The position numbers and the translations under genes were made by a program. The notes beneath the pieces were generated by a model. That model saw only the letters and a list, made by a program, of their open reading frames with translations, made no database searches and was not told the DNA's origin. From contig CAJXLK010000001.1 in NCBI GenBank assembly GCA_913055635.1, positions 32,626 through 96,625 on the forward strand: a DNA stretch of 64,000 nucleotides. The letters run 5' to 3'. Positions 1 to 9,349 of this stretch are shown one piece after another. The first letter of the stretch is position 1. Every line of letters begins with the position of its first letter. The stretch comes from an uncultured Bacteroidota bacterium. Its GTDB lineage: Bacteria; Bacteroidota; Bacteroidia; Bacteroidales; UBA12077.

Positions 1-2
1 CA

Positions 3-326
3 TCATCCCCGGCCCTGAAAGCCATCCGCAATGAGATCTACCACCACACCGATGAGTTTCTGGAGCTGCTGGACGATCCTGATTTTAAGAAGCATTTCGG
101 GGGGCTGGACAACATCGAGAAGCTGAAAACGGCTCCACAGGGATTCCCCAAGGATTTTGAGCACATCGGCCTTTTGAACCACAAGCATTACACGGCCTCC
201 AAGCCGCTGAGCGATGAAGACCTGGCCGGCGAGACCCTCATCGATGATGTGCTGGAAGCCTACGAAGCTTTGTATCCCCTGAACTACTTTCTCAACGAAG
301 CCATTGACGCCACCCAACCCGGGTAA
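3..326 (+). CDS. DUF2461 family protein, C-terminal part (cut by window edge)
   Basis: The frame is open from the first bases of the window and ends at a TAA. About 107 residues are visible, with the pattern of the DUF2461/TIGR02453 family C-terminus: an 'AIRNEIYHH' helix, a 'FKKHFGGL' segment, 'APQGFPKDFEHIGLL', 'SKPLSDEDL' and a final 'EAYEALYPLNYFLNEAI'. The family is widespread and has no established biochemical role. The start lies outside the window. The long reading frame on the opposite strand here has no recognisable content and is a shadow. Family assignment is from recalled motifs. Confidence 0.75.
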   Translation, partial: SSPALKAIRNEIYHHTDEFLELLDDPDFKKHFGGLDNIEKLKTAPQGFPKDFEHIGLLNHKHYTASKPLSDEDLAGETLIDDVLEAYEALYPLNYFLNEAIDATQPG

Positions 327-438
327 CCCAATCCGATGCCTCTTAATAACACCCAAGACCTCCAGGGGCCATTATCAGAAGCACTCTCAATATCTATACT
401 TCAAAAAATAGATATCCAACCTTATCCTTTTTCTTCCC

Positions 439-725
439 ATTATCATTAGCCTTCTCCATATCATTAGCCTTCTCCATATCATTAGCCTTCTCCATATCAT
501 TAGCCTTCTCCATATCATTAGCCTTCCCCTTATCATTAGCCTTCTCCTTATCTTTCTCCTTTATATCTTTCTCATTAGCCTTAGTCTTAGTCTTAGCCTT
601 AATCTTAACTTTAGCCTTCGCCTTCGCCTTCGCCTTAAATTTGGCCTTCGCCTTAATCTTAACCTTTAGCCTTCGCCTTCGCCTTAGCCTTAAATTTGGC
701 CTTCGCCTTAATCTTAACCTTCCCC
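439..725. repeat. Tandem repeat array, 18-bp unit then about 54-bp CCTTCG-rich unit
   Basis: Between the DUF2461 gene and the convergent permease gene the sequence is low complexity. From about 439 to 553 an 18-bp unit containing 'ATCATTAGCCTTCTCC' repeats about six times. From about 600 to 720 hexamers of the type CCTTCG/CCTTAG build a larger unit of about 54-55 bp, present twice. Neither unit recurs elsewhere in the window. No gene is seen in the gap. Confidence 0.9.
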
Positions 726-738
726 TTCAACCAACCAC

Positions 739-3159
739 CTATTCATCCCTCAGCGAATGTGCCGGGTTCACGTTGGCAGCCCGGAAAGTCTGGTAACTGA
801 CGGTGAGCATGGCCAGCAGCAACGAGCCCACCCCGGCCAGCACGAACATGCCCCCTGTCAGGTCGATCCGGTAGGCAAAATTCTGCAGCCAGTCGTTCAT
901 AAAATAGTATGCCGCCGGCCAGGCGATCAGGTTGGCGATCAGTATCCACCGGGTGAACTGCCTGTTCAAAAGCAGCAGGATGTTGGAGACCGTTGAGCCC
1001 ATCACCTTGCGCACGCCAATCTCTTTGGTTCGTTGCTCGGTGATGAACGAGGACAGACCAAACAGGCCCATCGATGCAATAAAGATGGCCACCACCGAGA
1101 AGATGCCCAGCAGCTTACCGGTGCGCATCTCGCTGCGGTGCAGCTCATCGAAATGGTTGTCCATGAAGAAATAGTCGAAAGGCTGGGCGGGGAGAAACTC
1201 CTTCCACAGGTTTTCCACCTTGCCCAGTGAGCTGTTGATGTTTTGGCTGTTTACCCGCACCGCCATGTAGGATGGCCGGTAGTTGCCGGGGTAGCGCATC
1301 ACCACGTTGGGTATCTTCTCATGCATCGACTCGGTGTGGAAATCTTCCATCACACCCACGATCTTGAGTTTGACTTCGACTTCGCCGCCAGGACCGTAGC
1401 CCATCAGGTGTCTTCCCACCGGCTCGTCGTATCCCAGGGCCCTGACAGCCGATTCGTTGACCACCACGCTGGAGCTGTCTCCCGGATAGTCGCGCGAGAA
1501 GTACCTTCCCTTCTTGACGTCCATGCCCATGGCCTGGGGAAAATCGTAATCGGCCGTCATGGTGCGGAAATGAATCATCTCATCGGATCGGGCGCCTTCG
1601 CGCTGAAAGACGGCACCTCCAAAGCCTGTTCCGGGTACCTTGCTGGATGCTCCCACCGCCACTATTTCCGGGTTTCGCAGCAGCTCCTCTTTGAAGGCCT
1701 TCATCTGGCCGCCCAGGGCGTGGGGTCTTTTGATCACCAGGACATTTTCCTTGTTGAAGCCCAGCTTCTTGTTTTGCATGTAATCAAGCTGTTGGTAGAC
1801 CACAAAGGTGGCGATGATGATGGCCACCGAGATGGCAAACTGGAAGACCACCAGTCCGCTGCGGAACCAGGCCCCCTTGCTGCCTCCGGTTATCCGGCCT
1901 TTCAGCACCGTGATGATGTGGAACGACGACAGCGATATGGATGAATAGCTGCCGGCTATCAGTCCGGTGATCAAAGCCAGCACCGCCAACACCGGGATGA
2001 ACAGGGGTTCGGAGCCATAGGGCAGGCTCAGGGTTTTCTGGGTGATCTGGTTGAAGACGGGCATCAGCATATGCACCAGCACCAGGGCGAAGGCCAGGGC
2101 GATGAAGCTCAGGATCACTGATTCCGAGAGAAACTGGCCTACCAGCTGCCGACGGCGCGCCCCGGCAACCTTGCGCATGCCCACCTCACGGGCCCTGTTG
2201 GATGCCTTGGCCGTGGTAAGGTTCATGAAGTTGACGCAGGCAATGATCAAAATGAAAAGGGCCACCAGGGAGAAGATGATCACATAGCGCTTGTCGCCCA
2301 CAGGCTCCATCTGCATGGTGGCCTCCGAGTCGAGGTAGATGCCGGTGAGGGGCTCCAAAAAGTAACCATACCGGTTCCCTGACGAGAGCCACTCTTCCAT
2401 GCTGACGCCCAGGGCTTCTTTGATCTGCGGACCCATGTGTTGTTTGAGAAAACCGCCCAGCTTGGGTTCAATGCTCCCCTCGGTGAGCCCTTCCTGGAGC
2501 AGGAGGTAGGTGGCATAGCGGTCGCTCATCCACGATTCGCTCCTGCTGTGCGGATACGACGAGAGGGAAGCCAGGAAGTCGAAATGGAAATGGGAGTTGT
2601 GGGGCACGTCCTCCATGATGCCCGTGATCTTGTATTCCGTTTCATTGTCAAAAGTAACGGTCTTGTTCATGGGATCTTCGTCCCCAAAATACTTCTCCGC
2701 CATGCTTTGGGTGAAAACGATGGAGTGGGGCCGGGCCAGGGCTGTTTGCGGATTGCCGCGGAGGAGCTTCCAGGAGAAGATGTCAAAAACCGTGGAATCG
2801 GCATAGTAGATCCCGTCTTCGATGAAACTGCGGTCGCCGTGGCGTATCATCGTGTTGCCGACGGATTTGAAGCGCACACCATTTTGTACTTCCGGAAATT
2901 CTTCGATCATGGTCCGTGCCAAGGGAGCGGCACTGGTGTGGGTCTTCATCTGCCGTTCACCGATCTTGCCATCGATGCCGGCCCGGTAGATGCGTTTGGC
3001 TTTTTCGTGGTAGCGGTCATAGCTAAGCTCGTCTGCCACATACAGCATGATCATTATGCATCCTGCCATGCCTATGGCCAAACCGGCCACATTGATCAGG
3101 GTAAAAACGCGGTGGCGGGCAATGGTGCGAAGGGTAGTCAAAAGATAATTTCTGAGCAT
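739..3159 (-). CDS. ABC transporter permease, FtsX/MacB-like with periplasmic domain
   Basis: This 806-residue inner-membrane protein has the layout of Bacteroidota MacB-type permeases: an N-terminal membrane helix (about residues 18-41), a large MacB_PCD-like periplasmic domain, an FtsX unit with three helices (about 290-420, containing 'NFMNLTTAKASNRAREVGMRK'), a second periplasmic domain and a second FtsX unit near the C-terminus (containing 'FITEQRTKEIGVRKVMGS'). Such proteins act in mechanotransmission-type ABC systems that export peptides or lipids or work in cell-envelope stress. No ATPase gene is adjacent, which is common for these large permeases in Bacteroidota. The substrate cannot be inferred. 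The coding frame is intact. Confidence 0.9.
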   Translation of the reverse strand: MLRNYLLTTLRTIARHRVFTLINVAGLAIGMAGCIMIMLYVADELSYDRYHEKAKRIYRAGIDGKIGERQMKTHTSAAPLARTMIEEFPEVQNGVRFKSVGNTMIRHGDRSFIEDGIYYADSTVFDIFSWKLLRGNPQTALARPHSIVFTQSMAEKYFGDEDPMNKTVTFDNETEYKITGIMEDVPHNSHFHFDFLASLSSYPHSRSESWMSDRYATYLLLQEGLTEGSIEPKLGGFLKQHMGPQIKEALGVSMEEWLSSGNRYGYFLEPLTGIYLDSEATMQMEPVGDKRYVIIFSLVALFILIIACVNFMNLTTAKASNRAREVGMRKVAGARRRQLVGQFLSESVILSFIALAFALVLVHMLMPVFNQITQKTLSLPYGSEPLFIPVLAVLALITGLIAGSYSSISLSSFHIITVLKGRITGGSKGAWFRSGLVVFQFAISVAIIIATFVVYQQLDYMQNKKLGFNKENVLVIKRPHALGGQMKAFKEELLRNPEIVAVGASSKVPGTGFGGAVFQREGARSDEMIHFRTMTADYDFPQAMGMDVKKGRYFSRDYPGDSSSVVVNESAVRALGYDEPVGRHLMGYGPGGEVEVKLKIVGVMEDFHTESMHEKIPNVVMRYPGNYRPSYMAVRVNSQNINSSLGKVENLWKEFLPAQPFDYFFMDNHFDELHRSEMRTGKLLGIFSVVAIFIASMGLFGLSSFITEQRTKEIGVRKVMGSTVSNILLLLNRQFTRWILIANLIAWPAAYYFMNDWLQNFAYRIDLTGGMFVLAGVGSLLLAMLTVSYQTFRAANVNPAHSLRDE

Positions 3160-3384
3160 GGCGTAAGAGATTTTAGTATGTGAATAAGCAGAAACAGCTC
3201 ATTCCGGTCTTTATAGAATGACCAGATCAAATATCAGAAGATGTTTGATAAGTAGGACGCCTGATTAACTGGTTTTGTTACAGGCAGGTTAGAAAATTGA
3301 TGCTTTTTTCAGCCCGGGGGAACTGATCAGCGATGTTCTGGTGAGCACTCCTGCAGCCACCGCTATGATATGGTGGGTGAGGAC

Positions 3385-3580
3385 CAGGTGGACCAGCAGG
3401 CAGTTGTTGATCAGCAGGAAGTTGTTGACCGGCAGGCAGTTGATGACCAGCAGGCAGTTGTTGATCAGCAGGAAGTTGTTGACCGGCAGGCAGTTGATGT
3501 CCAGCAGGCAGTTGTTGATCAGCAGGAAGTTGTTGACCGGCAGGCAGTTGATGACCAGCAGGCAGTTGTTGATCAGGCAC
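3385..3580. repeat. 18-bp/54-bp tandem repeat abutting the typA stop codon
   Basis: Three variant 18-bp units alternate: GCAGGCAGTTGTTGATCA, GCAGGAAGTTGTTGACCG and GCAGGCAGTTGATGACCA. Together they form a 54-bp higher-order unit repeated about 3.5 times. The array begins directly at the stop codon of typA (3573-3575), with no spacer. Because 18 is a multiple of 3 the array is open in several frames on both strands, which produces spurious reading frames of 85-154 codons. Confidence 0.9.
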
Positions 3581-5387
3581 TGGCACCCGCTTTGCTGAGG
3601 CGCTTGCGCTCGTGTTCATCCAGGATGATCTTCCGCAGGCGGATTGACTTCGGGGTGACCTCGATGTATTCATCCTTGTTGATGTATTCCATGGCTTCTT
3701 CCAGCGAGAATTTGGTAGCCGGGGTTAAAACCACTTTTTCATCCGATCCGGCAGCCCGGAAGTTCGTCAGTTTTTTGGTTTTGGTTACGTTGACCACCAG
3801 GTCATTCTCCCTTGAATTCTCGCCAATGACCTGACCGGCGTACACCCGCTCATTGGGTTCAACGAATAGACGGCCGCGGTCCTGCAGTTTGTCGATGGAG
3901 TAAGGCACAGCCGTTCCTGTTTCCATGGCGATGAGCGAGCCGTGCTGGTTTGGGTCCATATCGCCTTTCCAGGGCTCGTAGGCATGAAAGCGGTGGCTGA
4001 TCACCGCTTCCCCGCCGGTGTAGGTCATGATCTGATTGGTCATCCCGATCATTCCCCGGGCCGGTATTTTGAATTCCATCGCCGTGCGGTCGCCCCGGTT
4101 TTCAATGTTGATGGTTTCGCCCTTGCGTTGAGAGACCAGCTCTATGACGGTACCGGCATAAGATTCGGGCACATGGATGGTAAGCAGCTCCATGGGTTCA
4201 TGCTTGCGGCCTTTTTCCTCCTTCAATATGACCTGGGGCTGCCCGAGCTGGAACTCGTAGCCTTCGCGGCGCATGGTTTCCACCAGGATGGAAAGATGAA
4301 GCACACCCCGGCCGTATACGTTCAACTTTTCCGGCGATTCGGTCTCCTCAACCCGCAGGGCCAGGTTCTTTTCCGTTTCCAGGAAAAGTCTGTCCCTCAA
4401 ATGCCGGGAGGTGACAAATTTGCCTTCCTGCCCGTAGAAAGGTGAATCATTGATGGTGAACAGCATGCTCATGGTGGGTTCATCAATGGTAATGGGGGGA
4501 AGGGCTTGCGGATTTTCTGGATCGGCAATGGTATCGCCGATCTCAAAGCGCTCGGGCAGCAGCACCGCCACGATCTCGCCGGCATCCAGGGGTTGGGTTA
4601 CTTTTTCCTTACCCAGCCCTTCAAAAGTATAGATGTCCTTGATCTGGGAAGTGAACATCTGGCCGTTGCGGCGCACCACAGACACCTGCATACCCGGTCG
4701 CACCCTGCCGCGATGGACCCGGCCGATGGCAATGCGCCCCAGGTAAGGGGAATAGTCGAGCGAGCTGACCTGCAGCTGCAGACCGCCCGGGTTATCCTGG
4801 GGTGCAGGAATCTGCTCCAGGATGGTGTCCAGCAAATAGGAGACATCCGGGGCGGGCTGGCGATAATCGCCTGCCATCCATCCTTCCTTGGAAGAACCAA
4901 AGACGGTGGGGAAATCAAGCTGCTCTTCACTGGCATCCAGGGTATACATCAAATCGAACACCGCTTCCTGAACCGCTTCCGGGGTGCAGTTGGGTTTGTC
5001 AACCTTGTTGATCACCACGATAGGTTTGAGGCCTATCTCAAGGGCTTTTGCCAGAACAAAACGCGTCTGGGGCATGGGCCCTTCAAAAGCATCGACCAAC
5101 AACAGAACCCCGTCGGCCATGTTCAGCACCCGCTCTACTTCACCCCCAAAATCCGAGTGGCCCGGGGTGTCAATGATGTTGATCTTGGTCTCCTTGTAGC
5201 GAACCGAGATGTTTTTCGATAAAATGGTGATGCCCCTTTCCCTTTCCAGGTCATTGGTGTCAAGCACCAGGTCCTGTACTTCCTGATTCTCGCGAAAAAG
5301 CTTGACCTGTTGAAGGATCCGGTCAACCATCGTGGTTTTGCCGTGATCCACATGGGCAATCAGGGCTATATTTCTGATGTTCTGCAT
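3573..5387 (-). CDS. typA: Ribosome-associated GTPase TypA/BipA
   Basis: This is a 604-residue translational GTPase of the elongation-factor superfamily that binds the ribosome and is needed for growth or ribosome assembly under stress. The G1 loop 'AHVDHGKT' is at residues 11-18, the switch II motif '[15 protein letters not shown]' and the G4 'NKVDKP' follow, and the C-terminal EF-G-like domains contain '[18 protein letters not shown]', typical of TypA. A longer in-frame start exists 21 codons upstream. I chose the ATG at 5387 because homologues start just before '[15 protein letters not shown]' and because a good promoter lies at 5422-5450, inside the longer frame. The length matches the family. 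The 3' end runs straight into a tandem repeat. Confidence 0.95.
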   Translation of the reverse strand: MQNIRNIALIAHVDHGKTTMVDRILQQVKLFRENQEVQDLVLDTNDLERERGITILSKNISVRYKETKINIIDTPGHSDFGGEVERVLNMADGVLLLVDAFEGPMPQTRFVLAKALEIGLKPIVVINKVDKPNCTPEAVQEAVFDLMYTLDASEEQLDFPTVFGSSKEGWMAGDYRQPAPDVSYLLDTILEQIPAPQDNPGGLQLQVSSLDYSPYLGRIAIGRVHRGRVRPGMQVSVVRRNGQMFTSQIKDIYTFEGLGKEKVTQPLDAGEIVAVLLPERFEIGDTIADPENPQALPPITIDEPTMSMLFTINDSPFYGQEGKFVTSRHLRDRLFLETEKNLALRVEETESPEKLNVYGRGVLHLSILVETMRREGYEFQLGQPQVILKEEKGRKHEPMELLTIHVPESYAGTVIELVSQRKGETINIENRGDRTAMEFKIPARGMIGMTNQIMTYTGGEAVISHRFHAYEPWKGDMDPNQHGSLIAMETGTAVPYSIDKLQDRGRLFVEPNERVYAGQVIGENSRENDLVVNVTKTKKLTNFRAAGSDEKVVLTPATKFSLEEAMEYINKDEYIEVTPKSIRLRKIILDEHERKRLSKAGASA

Positions 5388-5421
5388 GATACGATTGAAT
5401 TCGGTGTTCGATAAAGATCTG

Positions 5422-5450
5422 CAAAGATAAGAACTATTTTGGATTGACAA
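5422..5450 (-). promoter_or_regulatory. Bacteroidota-type promoter of typA
   Basis: Read on the minus strand, TTG (5450-5448) is followed after 18 bp by TATCTTTG (5429-5422). This fits the Bacteroidota -33 TTTG/-7 TAnnTTTG consensus. The expected transcription start, about 5415, leaves a leader of roughly 28 nt before the chosen typA ATG. Confidence 0.6.
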
Positions 5451-5470
5451 GAGGGGGGATGAATAAATGA

Positions 5471-5551
5471 TTGAATGCCTGCCCCGACGTAGGCGGGGAT
5501 TGAATGGGGAAATGCTAAAATGCCTGCCCCGACGTAGGCGGGGATTGAATG
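5471..5551. repeat. Two copies of a dispersed CCCCGACGTAGGCGGGG element
   Basis: Two almost identical 32-bp copies, 'ATGCCTGCCCCGACG' continuing into 'TAGGCGGGGATTGAATG', lie at about 5475-5506 and 5520-5551, separated by about 14 bp. The core can form a short stem (CCCCG/CGGGG). An inverted copy is at about 19981-20006, and degenerate relatives lie at 55655-55790 and 58510-58640. Two copies with a short, unequal spacer do not make a CRISPR array. Confidence 0.75.
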
Positions 5552-5650
5552 ATAGAATTGAAGCATATAAATAAATAAAGGAGGTGGGGGTGGCGCGAAA
5601 TTTAGGGGATTTTGGGATTTTGGGAATTAGGGTGGATTAGAGGAGATGAT

Positions 5651-6310
5651 TTACTGCAGGGATTTGTGGAGGGTATGGCCGCCGGTGCTTCCATCGGTAT
5701 GGCTGAAGTTCTGGTCGCCGGAGCTTTCATCAGTATAACCCAGTGACTGGAGGTACCTCTTATAACGGCGATTGAACACGGGGACCATGATTTCCCGGTA
5801 TCCCTGGTCTTTCCATTTCTGCCGGTAGTTGGCATATAGTGAGGCGATGCCTTTCAGGTCTTTGTATTTCAATGCCATATAATCCAGCTTGATCTCGACA
5901 ATGTCCGGGGCCTTCACCTCATAAAGGCAAATGCCTACCGGTTGCAGATTGTGCATGGTGAAGATGGCCTGGCAATTTTCCAGGTTGATGGATCGCCAGT
6001 GGGGATAATATTTCTCGATGTCTTTGTGGTAATGGTTGAAAAAAGCCTTTACAAATTCAGAATGGTTGGCAGGGATTTCCAAAAGGCTGAAAAATCCCCG
6101 GTGAGACATCAGGCGCACCAGGTGATAAACATCCACCAGGGCAATGAGGGCGTTTACGATGCATACCGGGTAGGCCTGGGTAAGATAGCCATATACCGAG
6201 AACGTAGTGGCCCCCATCAGGTTGAGCACCCTCAACCGGAAAGTGTTGCTGACCGTCAGCGAGATCAGCCAAAGCAGGGAGCCTGTATATCCGATGTATT
6301 CTGCTATCAT
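5651..6310 (-). CDS. YgjV-like inner membrane protein with C-terminal GNAT-like domain
   Basis: The protein has 219 residues from the ATG at 6310. A longer frame reaches 6400, but homologues I recall begin close to 'MIAEYIGYTGSLLWLISL'. Residues 1-75 hold about three membrane helices like the Imp-YgjV family ('SNTFRLRVLNLMGATTFSVYGY', 'PVCIVNALIALVDVYHL'). Residues about 85-195 look like the acyltransferase-like domain seen on Bacteroidota members ('PVGICLYEV', 'IKLDYMALKYKDLKG', 'GYREIMVPVFNRRYKRYLQSLGY'). The function is unknown. The last 25 residues are a low-complexity tail with a duplicated pattern (DESSGDQNF/DGSTGGHT) just before the stop, resembling the repeats seen elsewhere in this window. 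Confidence 0.7.
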   Translation of the reverse strand: MIAEYIGYTGSLLWLISLTVSNTFRLRVLNLMGATTFSVYGYLTQAYPVCIVNALIALVDVYHLVRLMSHRGFFSLLEIPANHSEFVKAFFNHYHKDIEKYYPHWRSINLENCQAIFTMHNLQPVGICLYEVKAPDIVEIKLDYMALKYKDLKGIASLYANYRQKWKDQGYREIMVPVFNRRYKRYLQSLGYTDESSGDQNFSHTDGSTGGHTLHKSLQ

Positions 6311-6411
6311 AGCGTCCCGTCCATGAAAAACCCGCGCGAAATTAATAAATCTTACCCCTGTGGCAAATACCCCTGACATGAAATGGCCCCACCTCTTCAT
6401 AATTTTTGATG

Positions 6412-6428
6412 ACCCCGCTTAGCGGGGT
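6412..6428. repeat. Perfect palindrome ACCCCGCTTAGCGGGGT
   Basis: A 17-bp inverted repeat with arms ACCCCGCT/AGCGGGGT. The same palindrome occurs in a cluster at 54217-54289, so it is a dispersed element. It lies 102 bp upstream of the YgjV-like gene start. Confidence 0.7.
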
Positions 6429-6536
6429 AAGATTGAACACTTGCCATGGAACCTTCCGGGAAAAAGGGAAGGCGGATGTTTGATGGATGGAGATTGTATT
6501 GGATTTTTCATGTGATTTTTTTTATTTTATTTATTC

Positions 6537-6828
6537 TTGTGGAAGTTTTCCCGGATGAAGTTTTTTCCGGTTGAAGTTTTCCGGAGGAAGTTTTATCCGG
6601 TGAAAGTTTTTCCCGGTTGAAGTTTTCCGGTTGAAGTTTTTCCCGGTTGAAGTTTTCCGGAGGAAGTTTTATCCGGTGAAAGTTTTTCCCGGTTGAAGTT
6701 TTCCGGAGGAAGTTTTATCCGTTGAAAGTTTACCGGATGAAGTTTACCGGATGAAGTTTTATCCGTTGAAAGTTTTCCCGGTTGAAGTTTTCCGGATGAA
6801 GTTTTTCCCGGAGGAAGTTTTGCCCGAC
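6537..6828. repeat. GAAGTTTTCCGG tandem array, 14-17 bp units
   Basis: About 18 degenerate units with the core GAAGTTTT(T/A/C)CCGG occupy this gap. Units vary in length by a few bases, and the leading bases alternate between GGTT, GGAG, GGAT and GGTG. Larger blocks of about 47 bp are duplicated within the array. The array is private to this gap. No gene is seen in it. Confidence 0.9.
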
Positions 6829-6920
6829 GAGTCGGGTCAGGATCCGCGAGGGTTTAAAGAATTTGAATTATAATGGGCCGGCCCCGGGTTTTCAGGGGCG
6901 GCAAAAAAATACCATCAGCC

Positions 6921-7286
6921 ATGAGCAAGAAGAACAAGAAGAAGAACAAAAAGAAGCAGGGGAGTGGAGGAATGGTTTACTCGACCGATCCCAATTTTGA
7001 CCCTTCATCTGAAGAAGCCGGGCAGGAGGAGACCCTCCCGCCGCAGCAGCAGGATTTGAGGGTCAGCCTGGACCGCCGTCAGCGGAAGGGCAAGGAAGTG
7101 ACCCTGGTCACCGGATTTGTTGGCAACAGCGAAGATTTGAAGGATCTGGGCAAGGAGCTCAAGACCAAACTGGGCGTTGGAGGTTCGGTGAAACATGGTG
7201 AACTGTTGATTCAGGGCGATTTTCGCGATGATGTGCTGCAATTGCTTTCCGAGAGGGGCTATAAGGTGAAGAAGGCCGGAGGCTGA
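6921..7286 (+). CDS. SUI1/YciH-family translation factor
   Basis: A small protein of 121 residues from the ATG at 6921; an upstream in-frame ATG at 6873 would add 16 residues unlike the family. It starts with a lysine-rich stretch ('MSKKNKKKNKKKQ') and ends with the SUI1 fold: 'VSLDRRQRKGKEVTLVTGF', 'LKDLGKELKTKLGVGGSVK' and 'ELLIQGDFRDDVLQLLSERGYKVKKAGG'. Family members resemble eukaryotic eIF1 and bacterial YciH, which influences start-codon selection. It stands alone, preceded by a repeat array. Confidence 0.88.
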   Translation: MSKKNKKKNKKKQGSGGMVYSTDPNFDPSSEEAGQEETLPPQQQDLRVSLDRRQRKGKEVTLVTGFVGNSEDLKDLGKELKTKLGVGGSVKHGELLIQGDFRDDVLQLLSERGYKVKKAGG

Positions 7287-7483
7287 GTTTTCAATCACCA
7301 AACAAAATAGGTCGCTCCCGGAATGAATGGGCTTTAAAGGATTAGAGGGACCTGGTGAAAATCCTTGCCGTTCAGGTGTTCAACAAACTGAATACATGGC
7401 GTTTGACCCGGTCCTCAAGCACACCGGGAAGAATTTTTTGGCAGAGAATGTTCATCAAGGCAGGGAATCTCAGAAAATTGTTC

Positions 7484-7491
7484 TACTTTTG
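7484..7491 (+). promoter_or_regulatory. Candidate -7 element TACTTTTG upstream of the helicase gene
   Basis: TACTTTTG fits TAnnTTTG and lies 29 bp before the GTG start of the DEAD-box helicase. A convincing TTTG at the usual distance upstream is absent, so this is only a partial match. Confidence 0.35.
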
Positions 7492-7520
7492 CGGCTCATT
7501 AATTTAGAGTCCTACCAACA

Positions 7521-9242
7521 GTGAAGAATTTATTCAGACAAGCCGGACTGGATGAACCAATTGTTCATGCCCTCGGCGAGATGGGATTTGAAACGCCCAC
7601 CCCTATACAGGAAAAAGTCATCCCCCATATACTGCAATCGAGTGAAGATCTGATCGGCCTGGCCCAGACGGGAACCGGCAAGACAGCGGCTTTTGGTCTG
7701 CCGGTAATCCAGCAATGCGATTTGGACAGCCCGCAGACCCAAATCCTCATTTTGAGTCCCACCCGTGAGCTTTGCCTGCAGATCACCCGTGAGTTGAAGC
7801 ATTATTCACGGTATCTGGGGACCCTGGGGGTAGTGCCCGTATATGGCGGGGCCAGTGCCCAGGAGCAGATCCGGGCTTTGAAGTCGAATGCGCAGGTGGT
7901 GGTTGGCACGCCGGGGCGGGTGCTTGATCTTTTGAACCGGGGGAAGCTCAGGATTGGCAACATCTCCCGCCTTATACTGGATGAAGCCGATGAGATGCTT
8001 TCCATGGGTTTTAAGGATGAGTTGGATGCCATCCTTGAAAAGGCCGGTTCCGACCGGCAGGTGTTGCTTTTCTCTGCCACCATGCCAAAAGCCATTGGGC
8101 AGATTGCGCGCCGTTACATGAATGCCCCGGTGGAAATTTCGGTTGGGCGGAAAAACAGTGGCGCTGAAAACATTCAACACATCTGTCATTTGGTTCGTCC
8201 CCGTTACCGCTACCAGGCCCTTCGCCGGGTGATCGATGCCCACCCGGGCCTCTCGGGCATCATCTTTTGCCGCACCCGCCGCGAGACCAGGGAGGTGTCA
8301 GAACAACTGATGCAGGATGGCTATAGCGCCGATGCCCTGCATGGGGATCTTTCCCAAAGCCAACGCGACATCATCATGCATAAGTTTCGCCTGGGCCACC
8401 TCAAAATGCTTGTAGCCACAGATGTAGCCGCCAGGGGCATCGATGTGAACGATTTGAGCCACATCATCAATTACAACCTTCCGGATGATCCCGAGGTGTA
8501 TATCCATCGCACGGGACGAACCGGGCGGATCGGAAAAAAAGGCATCGCCGTTTCACTGGCTCATCCCGCAGACACCGGCAAAATAAAAGCCATTGAGAAA
8601 CTGGCCGGCAAAACCATGGAGATGCAAAAATTGCCAGATGCCCGCCAAATCGTGGAAAACCAAATATTAAACTATACCGAACAGTTTGCCCGGGCCGGGG
8701 AAAATCAGCAGGGCCAGCCCAACCTGCAGCGTTTTCTTCCCCAGGTGATGGAAAAGCTCCAGGATATGGATCGGGAAGCCATCATCCAGCGGTTGATTTC
8801 CCTGGAGTTTAATCGCCTGTTGAGCGACTATGAGGATGCCCCCGACCTGAATGCTGACGCTCACCAAAATGCCGGTAAGCGCAAGAACGGGAAGGACCCC
8901 TCGGGCAATAAAAATGCTTCCCCGGGGAAATCTCAAAGCAAGACCCAGCGCAAGAACCGCTCCCGCCGCAAGGAAGCCAGAGAAGGAATGCAGTTTGCCC
9001 GCCTGTTCATCAACAAAGGCAAAAAACAACAGCTGGATAAACGGGGCCTTATGACCATGATCGGCCATAAGGTGAACAACCATTCCATCGAGATCGGTCA
9101 CATCGACCTCCAGAACAATTTCACCTTCTTTGATATTGATGCCCGCTATGAAAACCAGATATTGAAGGCATTCAAAAATGCCCGCTTTAACGGGACCCCC
9201 CTGAAAATTGACCGGGCGAAACACCAACCCCATGCTACATAG
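7521..9242 (+). CDS. DEAD-box ATP-dependent RNA helicase with DbpA-type RNA-binding tail
   Basis: The protein has 573 residues and a GTG start. The Q motif ('GFETPTPIQ'), Walker A 'AQTGTGKT', 'PTRELCLQI', 'DEAD', 'SAT', 'ARGID' and 'HRTGRTGRIG' are all intact in the first 370 residues. A charged, low-complexity linker (about 450-490, rich in K, N, S and R) leads to a C-terminal domain ('FARLFINKGKKQQLDKRGL...', about 495-565) like the DbpA RNA-binding domain, which directs such helicases to structured RNA including 23S rRNA. Its likely role is ribosome assembly or RNA remodelling. It is monocistronic. The exact paralogue (DbpA, CsdA or RhlE type) cannot be fixed by eye. Confidence 0.93.
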   Translation: MKNLFRQAGLDEPIVHALGEMGFETPTPIQEKVIPHILQSSEDLIGLAQTGTGKTAAFGLPVIQQCDLDSPQTQILILSPTRELCLQITRELKHYSRYLGTLGVVPVYGGASAQEQIRALKSNAQVVVGTPGRVLDLLNRGKLRIGNISRLILDEADEMLSMGFKDELDAILEKAGSDRQVLLFSATMPKAIGQIARRYMNAPVEISVGRKNSGAENIQHICHLVRPRYRYQALRRVIDAHPGLSGIIFCRTRRETREVSEQLMQDGYSADALHGDLSQSQRDIIMHKFRLGHLKMLVATDVAARGIDVNDLSHIINYNLPDDPEVYIHRTGRTGRIGKKGIAVSLAHPADTGKIKAIEKLAGKTMEMQKLPDARQIVENQILNYTEQFARAGENQQGQPNLQRFLPQVMEKLQDMDREAIIQRLISLEFNRLLSDYEDAPDLNADAHQNAGKRKNGKDPSGNKNASPGKSQSKTQRKNRSRRKEAREGMQFARLFINKGKKQQLDKRGLMTMIGHKVNNHSIEIGHIDLQNNFTFFDIDARYENQILKAFKNARFNGTPLKIDRAKHQPHAT

Positions 9243-9349
9243 CACGATTTTTTGATTTCCTTGTGGTTTTTCATTGATTTTTAGTCAAATGGAAAGAAAA
9301 TTGGGTCAATTGTAGTTATTTTGCTGTGGGGTTGCTATTTTTGCCGGAT

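Noticed and set aside
1243..1944. 233-codon frame antisense to the permease gene
   Set aside because: A shadow of the opposite strand; the permease frame has clear family motifs along its full length.
3278..3834. Open frames of 131 and 154 codons on opposite strands over the typA 3' end
   Set aside because: They consist of translated 18-bp repeats plus antisense typA; openness follows from the period being a multiple of 3.
5471..5551. Possible CRISPR array: two 32-bp repeats ending in ATTGAATG
   Set aside because: Only two copies with a 14-bp spacer, no cas genes, and other copies are dispersed and inverted elsewhere in the window.
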